Source: Diabrotica undecimpunctata (taxonomy: Eukaryota; Arthropoda; Insecta; Coleoptera; Chrysomelidae). Taken from it: a stretch of 64,000 nt of DNA. The stretch lies in assembly GCF_040954645.1 (NCBI RefSeq), contig NC_092806.1, positions 160,576,328 through 160,640,327 on the forward strand, read 5' to 3'. The position numbers were made by a program, and so were the translations under genes. How positions within the stretch are numbered: position 1 is the stretch's first letter; each line of letters opens with the position of its first letter. Shown here piece by piece: positions 32,901 to 38,079 of the stretch. The notes beneath the pieces were generated by a model, which was given only the letters and a program-made list of their open reading frames with translations, was not told the origin of the DNA and searched no databases.

Positions 32901-34295
32901 GTAAGAGACAGTATTGATTTACCAACACTTGAGTCAAGGAGGACATTGTTAATGTTTCCTGCACAAAGTCATTGATGCTATTATAGATTATCCTCAATTG
33001 TTATCACTCATTAGCCTTACACAGTAGAAACAACAGACAATCGGAAATCTTTTCAGTGTCATTTCACCACACTAATTATGGTATCAATCTACCAACTACA
33101 CGATTGGTGCGGAGTGCTAATAAACTGCCAATTCAAATACATATTTTTGACTCCAAAATTAGTTTATACAAAAAACAACTGAAAAAACAACAAAAAGGTA
33201 TCTTATAAGTGATTTTTTTACTTGTCAATACTAGTCTACCCTTGATAGCTGTATTAAAATTTGTTATAGTTCATTATTCTGAGATGTTTGACATTTACGA
33301 TACAATTTTATTGTTTTTTTGTATTACTAGATCTCTAACTCTATATTGGATCGGTTTAGTGTTAAGGGTTGGCAATACCTGTGCATGACAAGTATGCCAA
33401 CAAGTAGTTCATATGTAACCAGGTATTATTGTTATAATAAAAACGTTTCTATTTGTTAACTTTTTCTTTGTACTATTCCATTTAAGAAGATTCTTTCCCA
33501 CCACGCATCTCTTACTAATTACAGGAAAAAAATCTATTTGACTGCTTTGCGAAAATGTCATCTTTCAAAGACATAAATGCTTTTTACCTTTCTCTTAAAA
33601 AAATAAGCAGTTTTTCGAAATAATAAAAAGCTAGAGTTTTTATAAAATAACACATTTTCTGTTCCTCGGTGTAATGGCTTACATGTGCATAGAACCAGCC
33701 GACAGACTATATGAAATGACATTAATGTCATTCTCATTAATCTTGTAATCGAAGGTCACTGGCTCGATTCTGTCCTGCCTGATGCATTTTTTGTTGGTTT
33801 GTTTAAAAAATATAATTTTTTTTTTATTTTAGGAATCGACAGCAGCGCTCCGCTGATCCAGTGGTTCTGGGAAGTGATGGAAGAATTCACGAACCAGGAA
33901 CGATCTCTATTTTTACGCTTCGTTTGGGGTAGAACGCGTCTTCCTAGAACAATCGCAGATTTCAGAGGCAGAGATTTCGTGATACAAATCCTCGACAAGT
34001 ATACGCCTCCCGACAACTTCCTACCCGAAAGTTACACATGCTTCTTTTTGCTTAAAATGCCTAGATATTCATGCAAGGTAACGTTTAATTCAGTACTATA
34101 TGACAAATTCTAATGTCTAACTATGTTTCTGTTGTTCTGTTTTAGCCTATTTTGCATCAAAAATTAAAGTACGCTATCCACTTCTGTAAGTCAATCGACA
34201 AGGACGAGTACGCACGCGTTGCGATGACAGGCGACTTGGCTGTGAGTTCAAGTTCGGATGCGGAAAGTGACCCAGAGATGGACAGCAGTCACTGA
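2865..34295 (+). CDS. HERC2 E3 ubiquitin ligase, 3' part (20 exons)
   Basis: Joined exons: 2865-2993, 5816-6128, 6182-6340, 11402-11569, 11733-11981, 12036-12259, 12322-12593, 12767-12978, 13087-13288, 14306-14483, 14650-14903, 15295-15529, 19236-19592, 21056-21197, 21504-21690, 28155-28406, 30532-30591, 30645-30808, 33833-34077, 34146-34295. They total 4,152 nt (1,383 codons plus stop), with phases consistent at every junction. HERC2 is a very large HECT-type ubiquitin ligase; the human protein has about 4,800 residues and roles in DNA repair, centrosome integrity and protein turnover. The fragment holds, in order, a low-complexity linker, a conserved beta-sandwich-like block, a helical stretch, the third RCC1-like seven-bladed propeller and the HECT domain. 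It follows human HERC2 nearly block for block as I recall that sequence. The 5' two thirds lie outside the window. Introns range from 53 bases to about 6.5 kb, and the long ones are packed with transposons. Confidence 0.96.
2994..3795. other. HERC2 intron segment, nothing recognised
   Basis: This is intron between the first two exons. Short ORFs at 3108-3448 do not resemble HERC2 or a TE family I know. A T-rich run follows at 3439-3447. Confidence 0.4.
3796..5009 (+). mobile_element. Tc1/mariner-superfamily transposase, DD82E type
   Basis: A DDE transposase ORF of 344 codons runs from the Met at 3975 to 5009. Its N-terminal helix-turn-helix part continues upstream in another frame ([19 protein letters not shown]) from about 3796, so one frameshift sits in the A-run at 3911-3919. 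Catalytic residues are the D of VFLDETW, the D of IIMDNASYH and the E of NPIELVW. I count 82 residues between the second D and the E, far more than the 34-39 usual in Tc1/mariner. From memory this spacing defines the Sailor (DD82E) group. The C-terminus is acidic ([14 protein letters not shown]). It sits in a HERC2 intron. I could not find its TIRs. It is probably inactive unless the A-run shift is an assembly error. Confidence 0.85.
5010..5469. other. HERC2 intron segment, nothing recognised
   Basis: AT-rich sequence between the transposase stop and a pogo-like relic. It may include the 3' end of the DD82E element, but no inverted repeat was matched to the upstream side. Confidence 0.35.
5470..5740 (-). 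mobile_element. pogo/Tigger-type transposase C-terminal relic
   Basis: The minus strand carries pieces in different frames that together match the C-terminal part of pogo/Tigger (DDE_1, CENP-B-like) transposases: QEEWNKWMK, then [11 protein letters not shown], then [20 protein letters not shown]. The family pattern, a W-x-K-x-A-W helix followed by SFKKCGISNxLDGTED, is recalled from known members. At least two frameshifts and an in-frame stop are present. The relic ends about 75 bases before the next HERC2 acceptor. Confidence 0.7.
5816..6128 (+). CDS. HERC2 exon b
   Basis: Acceptor AATTTTAG precedes the exon and the donor is A|GTAAGT. It encodes [20 protein letters not shown] and onwards, a Ser/Thr-rich stretch, then [20 protein letters not shown], which looks helical. 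The Met at 5855 is internal and not a start, since the frame is open through the acceptor. It ends in phase 1. Confidence 0.85.
6182..6340 (+). CDS. HERC2 exon c
   Basis: The acceptor is a T-rich tract ending TTTTAG at 6181 and the donor is G|GTAATA. It encodes [20 protein letters not shown] then a Ser/Thr linker ending [11 protein letters not shown]. The HPYxDDxxxxG block precedes the conserved sandwich in human HERC2. The intron before it is only 53 bases, while the next one is about 5 kb and repeat-filled. Confidence 0.9.
6389..6711 (+). mobile_element. LINE endonuclease fragment (Jockey-like)
   Basis: Two overlapping frames encode the start of an APE-type endonuclease: [19 protein letters not shown], then after a frameshift [19 protein letters not shown] and [18 protein letters not shown]. 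The first is the W-N-I-N-G motif that opens Jockey-clade endonucleases. The copy stops after about 320 bases with no RT part, so it is a dead fragment in a HERC2 intron. Confidence 0.7.
6731..6783. repeat. Perfect 20-bp inverted repeat
   Basis: Arms at 6731-6750 and 6764-6783 are exact reverse complements (core ttatccccggtattac) around a 13-base loop. It follows directly on the LINE endonuclease fragment. It could be two fused transposon ends or a small palindromic element. Confidence 0.75.
6800..7144. other. HERC2 intron segment, nothing recognised
   Basis: AT-rich sequence between the hairpin and the next LINE. No coding signal or clear repeat ends were seen. The 5' part of the following LINE may begin here. 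Confidence 0.35.
7145..9832 (+). mobile_element. RTE/BovB-like LINE, endonuclease plus RT, decayed
   Basis: An endonuclease segment (7145-7750) reads [37 protein letters not shown] and [12 protein letters not shown]; the usual GDFNAK motif has decayed. A reverse transcriptase follows in broken frames: [11 protein letters not shown] near 8749, [21 protein letters not shown] near 8922, [13 protein letters not shown] near 9210, and a C-terminal block with [20 protein letters not shown] near 9568. The catalytic YADD box is damaged. The copy ends in a GAAGAAGAAG-rich 3' tail near 9832. Similar insect proteins are often labelled craniofacial development protein 2-like. Multiple stops make it inactive. 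Confidence 0.85.
9833..10117. other. HERC2 intron segment, nothing recognised
   Basis: AT-rich spacer between the LINE tail and a tandem repeat. Confidence 0.35.
10118..11355. repeat. Tandem repeat, three units, third split by a LINE
   Basis: Units start near 10118, 10309 and 10460. Each carries the sequence order gaatatttccagccggttta, caaacatttcatta, ttttattaattatttcg, taaacattaaaa, ggaactaagtaa. The unit is about 150-220 bases; the second copy lacks the leading gtacaaaaacttgttgac block. The third copy stops at ttcat near 10617 and resumes near 11291 after a LINE fragment. The array ends about 50 bases before the HERC2 acceptor at 11401. Confidence 0.8.
10618..11290 (-). mobile_element. LINE fragment: RT C-terminus joined to endonuclease piece
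   Basis: The minus strand from 11058 to 10618 matches the 3' end of the LINE at 48685-50956, including the gctttaaagcctacatacaa motif and an AAGAAGAAG tail. The part at 11060-11290 reads as endonuclease in the same strand ([19 protein letters not shown]). The RT core is therefore deleted from this copy. It interrupts the third unit of the tandem repeat. Confidence 0.75.
11402..11569 (+). CDS. HERC2 exon d (sandwich block, first half)
   Basis: The exon encodes [48 protein letters not shown]. This matches a highly conserved HERC2 block just N-terminal to the third propeller. Acceptor TTTTTTGTAG, donor G|GTAAAT, phase 1 at both ends. Confidence 0.95.
11733..11981 (+). CDS. HERC2 exon e (sandwich block, second half)
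   Basis: The exon encodes [20 protein letters not shown] then TVYPVM, the remainder of the beta-sandwich-like block, and the helical [19 protein letters not shown]. Acceptor TTTTTTTAG and donor T|GTAAGA. Apparent ORF extension past the donor is intron read-through. Confidence 0.95.
12036..12259 (+). CDS. HERC2 exon f
   Basis: The exon encodes [34 protein letters not shown] and HLMHSDFFK, the helical region before the third propeller. It follows a 54-base intron with a TTTCTTTCAG acceptor and ends in phase 0 at AAA|GTAAGT. Confidence 0.95.
12322..12593 (+). CDS. HERC2 exon g
   Basis: The exon encodes [39 protein letters not shown] and [14 protein letters not shown]. Human HERC2 has a near-identical WFRRYC...FKREQDEQL pattern here. 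Donor AG|GTAAGT, phase 2. Confidence 0.95.
12767..12978 (+). CDS. HERC2 exon h (propeller 3, first blade)
   Basis: The exon opens with [20 protein letters not shown], then NHRGQLGG, and ends with [19 protein letters not shown]. The G-x-G-x-x-G-Q-L-G and GGEQTLF motifs are the RCC1 repeat signature. Donor G|GTGAGT, phase 1. Confidence 0.97.
13087..13288 (+). CDS. HERC2 exon i (propeller 3)
   Basis: The exon encodes [34 protein letters not shown] and [11 protein letters not shown], an RCC1 blade. Donor TT|GTAAGT, phase 2. Confidence 0.97.
13289..13834. other. HERC2 intron segment, nothing recognised
   Basis: AT-rich intron upstream of a LINE tail. The short ORF at 13321-13548 has no recognisable content. 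Confidence 0.4.
13835..14260 (-). mobile_element. LINE 3' fragment with CAT-repeat tail
   Basis: Minus-strand frames give [20 protein letters not shown], then [19 protein letters not shown] with [11 protein letters not shown], the C-terminal block of the LINE family seen at 53383-54085. The 3' end on the plus strand is catcatcatcat (a GATGAT tail on the element strand). Several frameshifts are present. Sequence towards 14260 is less clear. Confidence 0.7.
14306..14483 (+). CDS. HERC2 exon j (propeller 3)
   Basis: The exon encodes [40 protein letters not shown] and [18 protein letters not shown], an RCC1 blade. Phase 0 at the donor TTG|GTAAGA. Confidence 0.97.
14650..14903 (+). CDS. HERC2 exon k (propeller 3)
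   Basis: The exon encodes [35 protein letters not shown] and [20 protein letters not shown], covering about one and a half blades. Donor TG|GTAAGT, phase 2. Confidence 0.97.
15030..15234. mobile_element. Small MITE with about 22-bp TIRs
   Basis: The left end gaagtatagctttcttatcg (near 15036) and right end cgataagaaagctatgcttc (near 15212) are near-perfect inverted repeats about 200 bases apart in a HERC2 intron. There is no coding content. The outer flanks are GA/CT-rich, so the target duplication is unclear. Confidence 0.6.
15295..15529 (+). CDS. HERC2 exon l (propeller 3)
   Basis: The exon encodes [40 protein letters not shown] and [19 protein letters not shown]. It ends in phase 0 at CAG|GTAAGT before a 3.7-kb repeat-bearing intron. 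Confidence 0.97.
15730..16060. repeat. Imperfect long inverted repeat (fold-back)
   Basis: The left arm around 15730-15845 (atagtattgtttcgtgatt, with cgacc upstream and ggattaaagga downstream) matches the reverse complement of 15950-16060 (aatcacgaaacaatactat). The arms are about 100 bases with gaps and the spacer is about 105 bases. It looks like a fold-back element or a MITE without coding. Confidence 0.6.
16061..16784. other. HERC2 intron segment with a small hairpin
   Basis: No gene was recognised. Near 16453-16490 there is a short inverted repeat, gaaaaggagaaaaggtag against ctatcttttctcctttt. The rest is unassigned AT-rich sequence. Confidence 0.4.
16785..17749 (-). mobile_element. Mariner-like element transposase, decayed
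   Basis: On the minus strand the coding begins at a Met at 17749 with [19 protein letters not shown], then [14 protein letters not shown], the N-terminal helix-turn-helix (DUF4817-type) region. It continues through [29 protein letters not shown] (first catalytic D), [18 protein letters not shown] (second D, normally QQDG) and [16 protein letters not shown] (third D), ending near 16785. Frameshifts and stops lie between the blocks, so it is inactive. Ends and TIRs were not identified. Confidence 0.85.
17894..18980 (+). mobile_element. RTE-type LINE, 5'-truncated copy A
   Basis: An RT ORF runs from 17902 to 18774 with [33 protein letters not shown] and [11 protein letters not shown], followed by a C-terminal block with [14 protein letters not shown] 7-base deletion near 18766 breaks the ORF before the terminal VRNG. 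The 3' end is GGATAGGGCAAAGGAAGAAGAAG. It is flanked by a probable target duplication, agtaaatagg (17884-17893) and agttaatagg (18981-18990). It is nearly identical to copy B at 22695-24200, with only a handful of substitutions in about 1,080 bases, so both are recent. Confidence 0.92.
19236..19592 (+). CDS. HERC2 exon m (propeller end to HECT linker)
   Basis: The exon encodes the closing RCC1 strand ([15 protein letters not shown]), then the linker [20 protein letters not shown] and [20 protein letters not shown], ending ELNRIQ. Acceptor TTTCTTTCCAG, donor CAG|GTAAGT, phase 0. Confidence 0.97.
19616..20242. mobile_element. MITE with about 29-bp TIRs (copy 1)
   Basis: The terminal inverted repeats are ttttttaatacaaaaataat extended by gttacgtca (19616-19644), and its reverse complement ending at 20242. 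The 627-base body has no ORF and shares its interior with the element at 55423-56946, for example the sequences cgacgtcagaacccc and gcgttgccaaaacat and the subterminal palindrome aagtgacgtcactt. It lies in the HERC2 intron only about 25 bases downstream of a splice donor. Confidence 0.85.
20440..20560 (+). repeat. Possible tRNA-derived SINE head
   Basis: A box-A-like tagctcaacagg (20452-20463) and a box-B-like gactcgaactg (20505-20515) are spaced as in tRNA promoters. The second is a weak match. No full cloverleaf or 3' tail could be confirmed, and nothing else was recognised between 20243 and 21055. Confidence 0.25.
21056..21197 (+). CDS. HERC2 exon n
   Basis: The exon encodes [28 protein letters not shown] and [13 protein letters not shown], the conserved entry to the HECT domain. 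Donor G|GTGAGT, phase 1. Confidence 0.97.
21504..21690 (+). CDS. HERC2 exon o (HECT N-lobe)
   Basis: The exon encodes [40 protein letters not shown] and CLNLNMF. This is the start of the HECT N-lobe, with the conserved D-x-GG-x-x-E motif. Donor AG|GTAAGT, phase 2. The next intron is 6.5 kb and holds two LINEs and a MITE. Confidence 0.97.
21691..22124. other. HERC2 intron segment, nothing recognised
   Basis: AT-rich intron with no TE or coding signal that I could identify. Confidence 0.35.
22125..22460. repeat. Degenerate ACGT-rich short-period repeat
   Basis: Variants of acgtggaatgtga and acgtgaaa recur many times over about 335 bases, interspersed with acgttcaacgtgg and gacatttgacgtgg. The spacing is irregular, near 13-30 bases. 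It looks like an old, decayed tandem array in a HERC2 intron. Sequence at 22461-22683 is unassigned. Confidence 0.65.
22695..24200 (+). mobile_element. RTE-type LINE, 5'-truncated copy B
   Basis: The coding sequence begins inside the RT region ([16 protein letters not shown]) and continues through [49 protein letters not shown] and [11 protein letters not shown] to the C-terminal IANVRNG stop. Only two in-frame stops (near 23061 and 23761) interrupt it. The 3' end is a (GAA)n tail at about 24200. A probable target duplication is atagtttgaaa (22684-22694) against atagtttggaa (24201-24211). Same subfamily as copy A at 17894. Confidence 0.93.
24206..24216. repeat. Left target-site duplication of full-length LINE
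   Basis: ttggaaaagtt at 24206-24216 is repeated exactly at 27579-27589, flanking the full-length minus-strand LINE. It overlaps the right-hand duplication of LINE copy B, so the second insertion occurred at the very edge of the first. Confidence 0.85.
24217..27578 (-). mobile_element. Full-length RTE-type LINE with intact ORF
   Basis: The element is bounded by an 11-bp duplication (ttggaaaagtt). A single open frame of 1,013 codons runs from 27274 down to 24233. The APE endonuclease is at the N-terminus: [59 protein letters not shown]. The reverse transcriptase follows: [49 protein letters not shown] and the catalytic [14 protein letters not shown]-terminal domain ends IANVRNG. A 5' leader of about 300 bases precedes the Met, and the 3' end is AAGAAGAA. 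The intact frame and perfect duplication point to recent insertion and possible competence. It lies antisense in a HERC2 intron. Confidence 0.95.
27675..27987. mobile_element. hAT-type MITE with 8-bp target duplication
   Basis: A 313-base element starts catgggcgcccata and ends tatgggcgcccatg, perfect inverted ends. It is flanked by exact 8-bp duplications tcaccagg at 27667-27674 and 27988-27995. Subterminal G-runs (left) and C-runs (right) follow each end. There is no ORF. The 8-bp duplication and size class it as a non-autonomous hAT-superfamily element. Confidence 0.9.
28155..28406 (+). CDS. HERC2 exon p (HECT N-lobe)
   Basis: The exon encodes [40 protein letters not shown] and [11 protein letters not shown], ending HLSTR. 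It matches the HECT segment that lines the E2-binding face. Donor AG|GTAAGT, phase 2. Confidence 0.97.
28567..29956 (+). mobile_element. 5'-truncated LINE with long open RT frame
   Basis: An open frame of 446 codons (28592-29932) has [76 protein letters not shown] and [11 protein letters not shown] (active-site FVDD). A C-terminal [16 protein letters not shown] block and KRGRPPNSW follow. The 3' tail is (ATG)n. A 9-bp duplication aataatact flanks it (28558-28566 and 29957-29965). The endonuclease is missing by 5' truncation. The uninterrupted frame suggests a recent copy. It is in a HERC2 intron in sense orientation. Confidence 0.93.
29966..30531. other. HERC2 intron segment, nothing recognised
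   Basis: AT-rich intron following the LINE, with no recognisable repeat ends or coding. Confidence 0.4.
30532..30591 (+). CDS. HERC2 exon q (60 bases)
   Basis: The exon encodes [19 protein letters not shown] between a TTTTTTCACAG acceptor and an AG|GTAAGT donor. It is too short to appear as an ORF on its own. The frame and the human counterpart (HITLDNRAEYVRLAINYRL) support it. The following intron is only 53 bases. Confidence 0.95.
30645..30808 (+). CDS. HERC2 exon r (HECT)
   Basis: The exon encodes [40 protein letters not shown] and LKSVATYK. This is a core HECT segment with the conserved GYELE motif. Donor G|GTGAGT, phase 1. Confidence 0.97.
30809..31229. other. HERC2 intron segment, nothing recognised
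   Basis: AT-rich intron, unassigned. Confidence 0.35.
31250..31560 (-). mobile_element. LINE RT C-terminal relic
   Basis: The minus strand reads [20 protein letters not shown], then [20 protein letters not shown]. These are the post-RT motifs (K-x-I-x-GP..., W-x-GHV-x-R) common in insect LINE ORFs. In-frame stops are present. Region 31561-31880 is unassigned. Confidence 0.6.
31880..33250 (+). mobile_element. Jockey-like LINE RT relic
   Basis: Decayed plus-strand coding pieces occur in RT order: [16 protein letters not shown] near 32078, DFSKAFDW near 32162, [14 protein letters not shown] near 32358, then [10 protein letters not shown] near 32832 and a [14 protein letters not shown] block near 32903. 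The [FY]-V-D-D active site and FSKAFD motif are those of Jockey/CR1-like RTs. Many stops and frameshifts make it an old copy. It occupies most of the intron before the penultimate coding exon. Confidence 0.75.
33663..33790 (+). repeat. Possible tRNA-derived SINE
   Basis: The sequence ctcggtgtaatggcttacat resembles a tRNA 5' half with box A, and ggtcactggctcgattctg resembles a box B arm, followed by cctgcctgatgc. The boxes are farther apart than in a tRNA (an AT-rich insert lies between), so this is a SINE-like repeat rather than a tRNA gene. Region 33251-33662 is otherwise unassigned. Confidence 0.35.
33833..34077 (+). CDS. HERC2 exon s (HECT C-lobe, catalytic Cys)
   Basis: The exon encodes [60 protein letters not shown] and [18 protein letters not shown]. 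The catalytic thioester cysteine is the C of SYTCFF, codon 34039-34041, intact. Donor AAG|GTAACG, phase 0. Confidence 0.98.
34146..34295 (+). CDS. HERC2 exon t (last coding exon, stop)
   Basis: The exon encodes [20 protein letters not shown] and [20 protein letters not shown], ending SDPEMDSSH with TGA at 34293-34295. It is the last HECT helix plus a short acidic tail, much like human HERC2 but with a shorter tail. Confidence 0.97.
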   Translation, partial: PILHQKLKYAIHFCKSIDKDEYARVAMTGDLAVSSSSDAESDPEMDSSH

Positions 34296-34323
34296 ATTGT
34301 ATTTACCGTCCAATTTTATTAAT

Positions 34324-34329
34324 AATAAA
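34324..34329 (+). promoter_or_regulatory. Candidate polyadenylation signal of HERC2
   Basis: AATAAA lies 28 bases after the HERC2 stop. Other AATAAA copies occur further on (for example near 34518 and 34676), so the actual cleavage site is uncertain. Confidence 0.5.
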
Positions 34330-35948
34330 TGTATTTTATGTTTATCTGCTTGCGTTTCGAGACAAATCAATGTTGTTTTTGGTTTTATATGAGTTTCGAC
34401 GTTGTAAACGTCACTAATTAGCACCTGCGCCACTTGTCATACGTCATCGGTCACTGCGCGAACGAAGCTTTTCAGTTATTAATCGTTTATGTTCGCAGCA
34501 CCGTCTTTATTTGTTTTAAAATAAAGTATTATTTCCTAAAAATACATATTATTTATAAATTTGACCTCTATTGTATTATATATAAATTATTTTTACTGTT
34601 ATTGAATCTCTATAGATTATGTTGACATTCCCCTCGAATTTAATCATTGTCAATTGATATTTTTTACTCACTAAATCAATAAAGCGATTGCATATTTTGC
34701 TACATTCACGAATTTGCTGTAGATCCCACATTTTGGATCACTGCACATACTATAGGTATCTGCATTACTTTTTCTGTTATAAATATAAATGTATTTCATT
34801 TTATATATGTAATTATTGTACTAGTCATCATCTAATAAATTGATATAGATAAAGATTGTTGTGTATATTTTCTTGTAGGTTTTGACAGGAATGAAAGACA
34901 GGGCAAATTGGCAATAGTTATGTTGAAACAGTGATGAAGAGGCTCTTAGCTGTGATTCTAGTGCATCGGCTAAGATTTTTCAGTTTTGTTTTACCTAGTC
35001 CTTTTGTATCCTTTATGTTTTCCTATCCTTTTTAGTATTAGTTACAGAAAATGCTATTTTTCTATAGTTAGATCATAAAATAATAAAGTTTCACAATTCT
35101 TCTCCCTCAATATCCCAAGTATTCAACAGTCCCATCACCACAGAAGATCCTTGAAGGCTGCCACACATTTTTATGGGCATTGTAAGAGGCCACTCTTTCC
35201 AATATTTCAATAACTGATGATTTCTGACTTTTTTGAAGCCAATAATCATGAAAATCTTTCACAATTGATGATTTGTGCCCTCAAGGTCAATTGGGAAGTC
35301 TAAAAACTTCCACCCCCATAATAAGACTGAAACAAATGTTTCACTGGTAGTAAGACATAAATCATTTGTCAAATATGGATAGGAATTGTAATAAAAGTCA
35401 GTCAGGTGAGTGATTTGGTGATTTCTGTTTAGGATAATCAGTCTAATTCAAGTTAGAAGAAAAGTTCCCCCATTACATGTTTCCTAAGATATTTCAGGAC
35501 AGGAAAAAATATCTACATGCAGTTTTTCACCATTCTATTGATAATTTGTTTTATAATTCATATTTAAAATCACTTCTTTAAAAGTATTATTTTGCAAAGA
35601 AAACTAGATTTACAGAAAACAAAAACTAGTGCCCTCTGATGTGCACTTTATTAAATTTCTTCAAAATTAAAACATTTTCATTACTTGAACACAGCTTTAA
35701 CAAGACCAAATGTCTGTCCACATTTAAAATCTTCAAACATTCCTAAATTTTAACAAATATGTGCTTATATGTTTTGGGCCAAGTAAAGAGGTGATAGTAC
35801 AAGAATTTTTTGATAATAGCTGAATCTAAGACAGATCATAAACTAAAATAGCTGAAGGAAACGGCCTTTGTTGGTAGAATCGATTTACTGGCAAAATATT
35901 AGCTGAAGAATATAACACCAAAGGGAGATTGCTTTGTAAGTAAAGGCA
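34330..35948. other. Intergenic spacer, nothing recognised
   Basis: AT-rich sequence from the HERC2 3' end to the assembly gap. I searched the minus strand for a gustatory-receptor terminal exon (TYhhhhhQF) and found none. No TE coding was recognised. Confidence 0.4.
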
Positions 35949-36048
35949 NNNNNNNNNNNNNNNNNNNNNNNNNNNNNNNNNNNNNNNNNNNNNNNNNNNN
36001 NNNNNNNNNNNNNNNNNNNNNNNNNNNNNNNNNNNNNNNNNNNNNNNN
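35949..36048. other. Assembly gap (100 N)
   Basis: Exactly 100 N, the usual placeholder for a gap of unknown length. The sequence on its right is the 3' end of a LINE, so the gap probably hides a repeat. Confidence 0.98.
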
Positions 36049-36113
36049 AATAAGGTACGGATAGCTGTGATGATAGCCAACCTCCGATAGGAGAAGGAAC
36101 TACAAGAAGAAGA
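36049..36113 (+). mobile_element. 3' end of an RTE-type LINE
   Basis: The first bases after the gap encode IAVMIANLR and a stop, then an ACAAGAAGAAG tail. This matches the terminal IANVRNG and GAAGAAG tail of the LINEs at 22695 and 24217. The rest of the copy falls in the gap or is missing. Confidence 0.8.
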
Positions 36114-37660
36114 TTAATCTTGAATGATATGATGCGTTGTCCATGACAATCACACTATGTTTAGGTAATTTCGGAAGAAGAGATTTTTCAAACCATGATT
36201 CAAAAATTGAACTTTCCATATCATCATGATAATCCAGAGACGCGTCTTTAATTTCTTTTGCAGATATTAATAATGCATCGTCGATCCATTATTTTCTCCA
36301 CCGCAGTGTAAAATTATAATTCTCTTTCCTTTATTGGGCGGTACCGAGTTGAAACACTTTTTGTTATTATTTGTCCGTGTCCGTGAAAACTTTTTTTCAC
36401 GGTGTCATGAGTATCATACTAGGTCTCATATAAATAATAGTATATTACTTTATGAGGCGGAGAAGCATGACTTTTCTTGATGCGCCCGATATTACGCGCC
36501 GAACGAAGTGAGGCGCGTAATAGAGGGCAAGTCAAGAAAAGTCGCTTCTTTGCCGAATAAAGTATACTATTTTTTCTTCAAACGTAGCAATTTTCAACCA
36601 TAAATAGTACAATTCATACGCTATTTTTACTCGAAATTAACTGTGACAACTATCAAAGTCGTCTAGATGTTAGAAATTAAAATAATTAATTCGTCGGTGG
36701 GATTTGCGTCTCCCTGGTTACAGTTGTTTGACAGTTGTTTGCAATTATTAAAGACAGCTTATTGTTGTTGCAACCGCAAACGCAAATTTAGTGCGAAAAT
36801 GGAAAACCTAAACGAAATAAGAAATAAGAACGATAATGCTCAAAAAATTTTAAACCCTCATGATTCGCCAACATCGGGAATGATTGCTGAAAGTTGTTCT
36901 CGACCATCAGTATCATCAACAATTACCAATGCGTATCAAGAGTCGGGAACATTTTTGCACGGTTTCAATTTTGAAAATGTCTCATTAACTAATTGTACTT
37001 TTAATATTACTATAAATAAAAATGATGTTTAATTGTTGTTAATGACATTTGTATTGTTGCTTTGTGACATGTTTCATATTGTTGCCATGACAAAATTTTT
37101 CCCTCTGCCGTAAAGAAATGGAAAAAAAAAACTGCTGCCGGTGGAGACATCAAACTTTGACAGGATCAAGTTAGATAAGTAATGTCATCATTATTTGACG
37201 TTTGAAGAAAAACAATATTTCGTTTCATTTTTCTATACTCAGTTATGTGTCTGATATAACTGTTTCTTAAAGAAATTATTCTAGTACTTTCCATTAGTGT
37301 CTGGCGCTTGTCTATAGTTTTGTACTTAAAATTATTGGCTTTAAGAAATAATCGAATTGTTGGTGCTGAACATGAGAGAATGTCCTTCGAACTAATTCAC
37401 TTCGAAGGCTTTCAATAGTTGGACAAAATATTAGTCGCATACATTTGGTATAATGTTCTGGTTATAGGTTTAATTAAGTGTGGTTCTATTTTTCTGAATT
37501 TGCCACAATCCTTTCTCTTCTGTCTAGAAGATGTTTCTCCTGTAATCTTGTAGCAGGTTGCTTTGGGCACTCTTTTTAAAAAATATGTTTCTGCAATTGC
37601 CTCTGATTTAGACAATTCAGTACACAGTCGTTTATAAACAATTTCAGCATACGTTTGGCA
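36114..37660 (-). mobile_element. DD82E-type transposase relic, interrupted
   Basis: Minus-strand coding from about 37660 reads VPKATCYKITGETSSRQKRK, then APTIRLFLKANNFKYKTIDK and NSYIRHITEYRKMKRNIVFL, where the first catalytic D should follow. After a break of about 0.8 kb it resumes near 36360 with KGKRIIILHCGGENNG, LDYHDDMESSIFESWFEKSL and [14 protein letters not shown] (second D), then stops at the LINE tail at 36113. Order and motifs parallel the transposase at 3796-5009 ([38 protein letters not shown]). It is split by an insertion and truncated, hence dead. Confidence 0.8.
36378..37190 (+). mobile_element. Insertion with GC-rich palindrome and small ORF
   Basis: About 0.8 kb interrupts the DD82E transposase. 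It contains an imperfect palindrome at 36430-36570 centred on attacgcgcc-gaacgaagtga-ggcgcgtaat, with arms of roughly 60 bases. It also holds a small ORF whose likely start is the Met at 36798 (MENLNEIRNKNDNAQK) and which ends NCTFNITINKNDV at 37032. The ORF protein has 77 residues and I cannot assign it. The exact element ends are not visible. Confidence 0.5.
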
Positions 37661-38079
37661 TCATCAGAAAGGTATTGAAAATACCTCTTCCGTTCAATGT
37701 CGGTTTTTCGTGTCGAAGTCAAAGGGCCCAAAAGTTCGAATACGAAGTGTCATACTACATTAGTCGACTTCACGAGTAATATAGAGTACCTAGCCTCCAT
37801 TAACTTCACTTCGACACTTCGTATGAAGCACTTCGATCGAGAGTGTAGACGGTGTTTTATAATCTTACCCCAAGTATGAATAAGTTTACCGACAAAAGAT
37901 AACGAATTATGATTTGTCTTAACAGCGATATCCAATATTTTCATTGGCCGTTGGTCCACGTGGACTTATCAACAGTTCGATGAAAACTTCAACTGGTTGA
38001 CTACCCATATTTTAAAATATTATACCAGGCACGTCTGAATGTTAATATCGAGTGGAATCTTAAAACTTTGTATTATTAT
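37661..38079. other. Spacer with short inverted repeat
   Basis: No gene was recognised. The sequences aatacgaagtgtc (near 37740) and gacacttcgtat (near 37812) form a short inverted repeat that may belong to a small repeat element. Confidence 0.4.

Noticed and set aside
34800..34910. Minus-strand sequence ending in a QF codon pair as a receptor terminal exon
   Set aside because: The required T-Y five residues upstream is absent and no acceptor precedes it.
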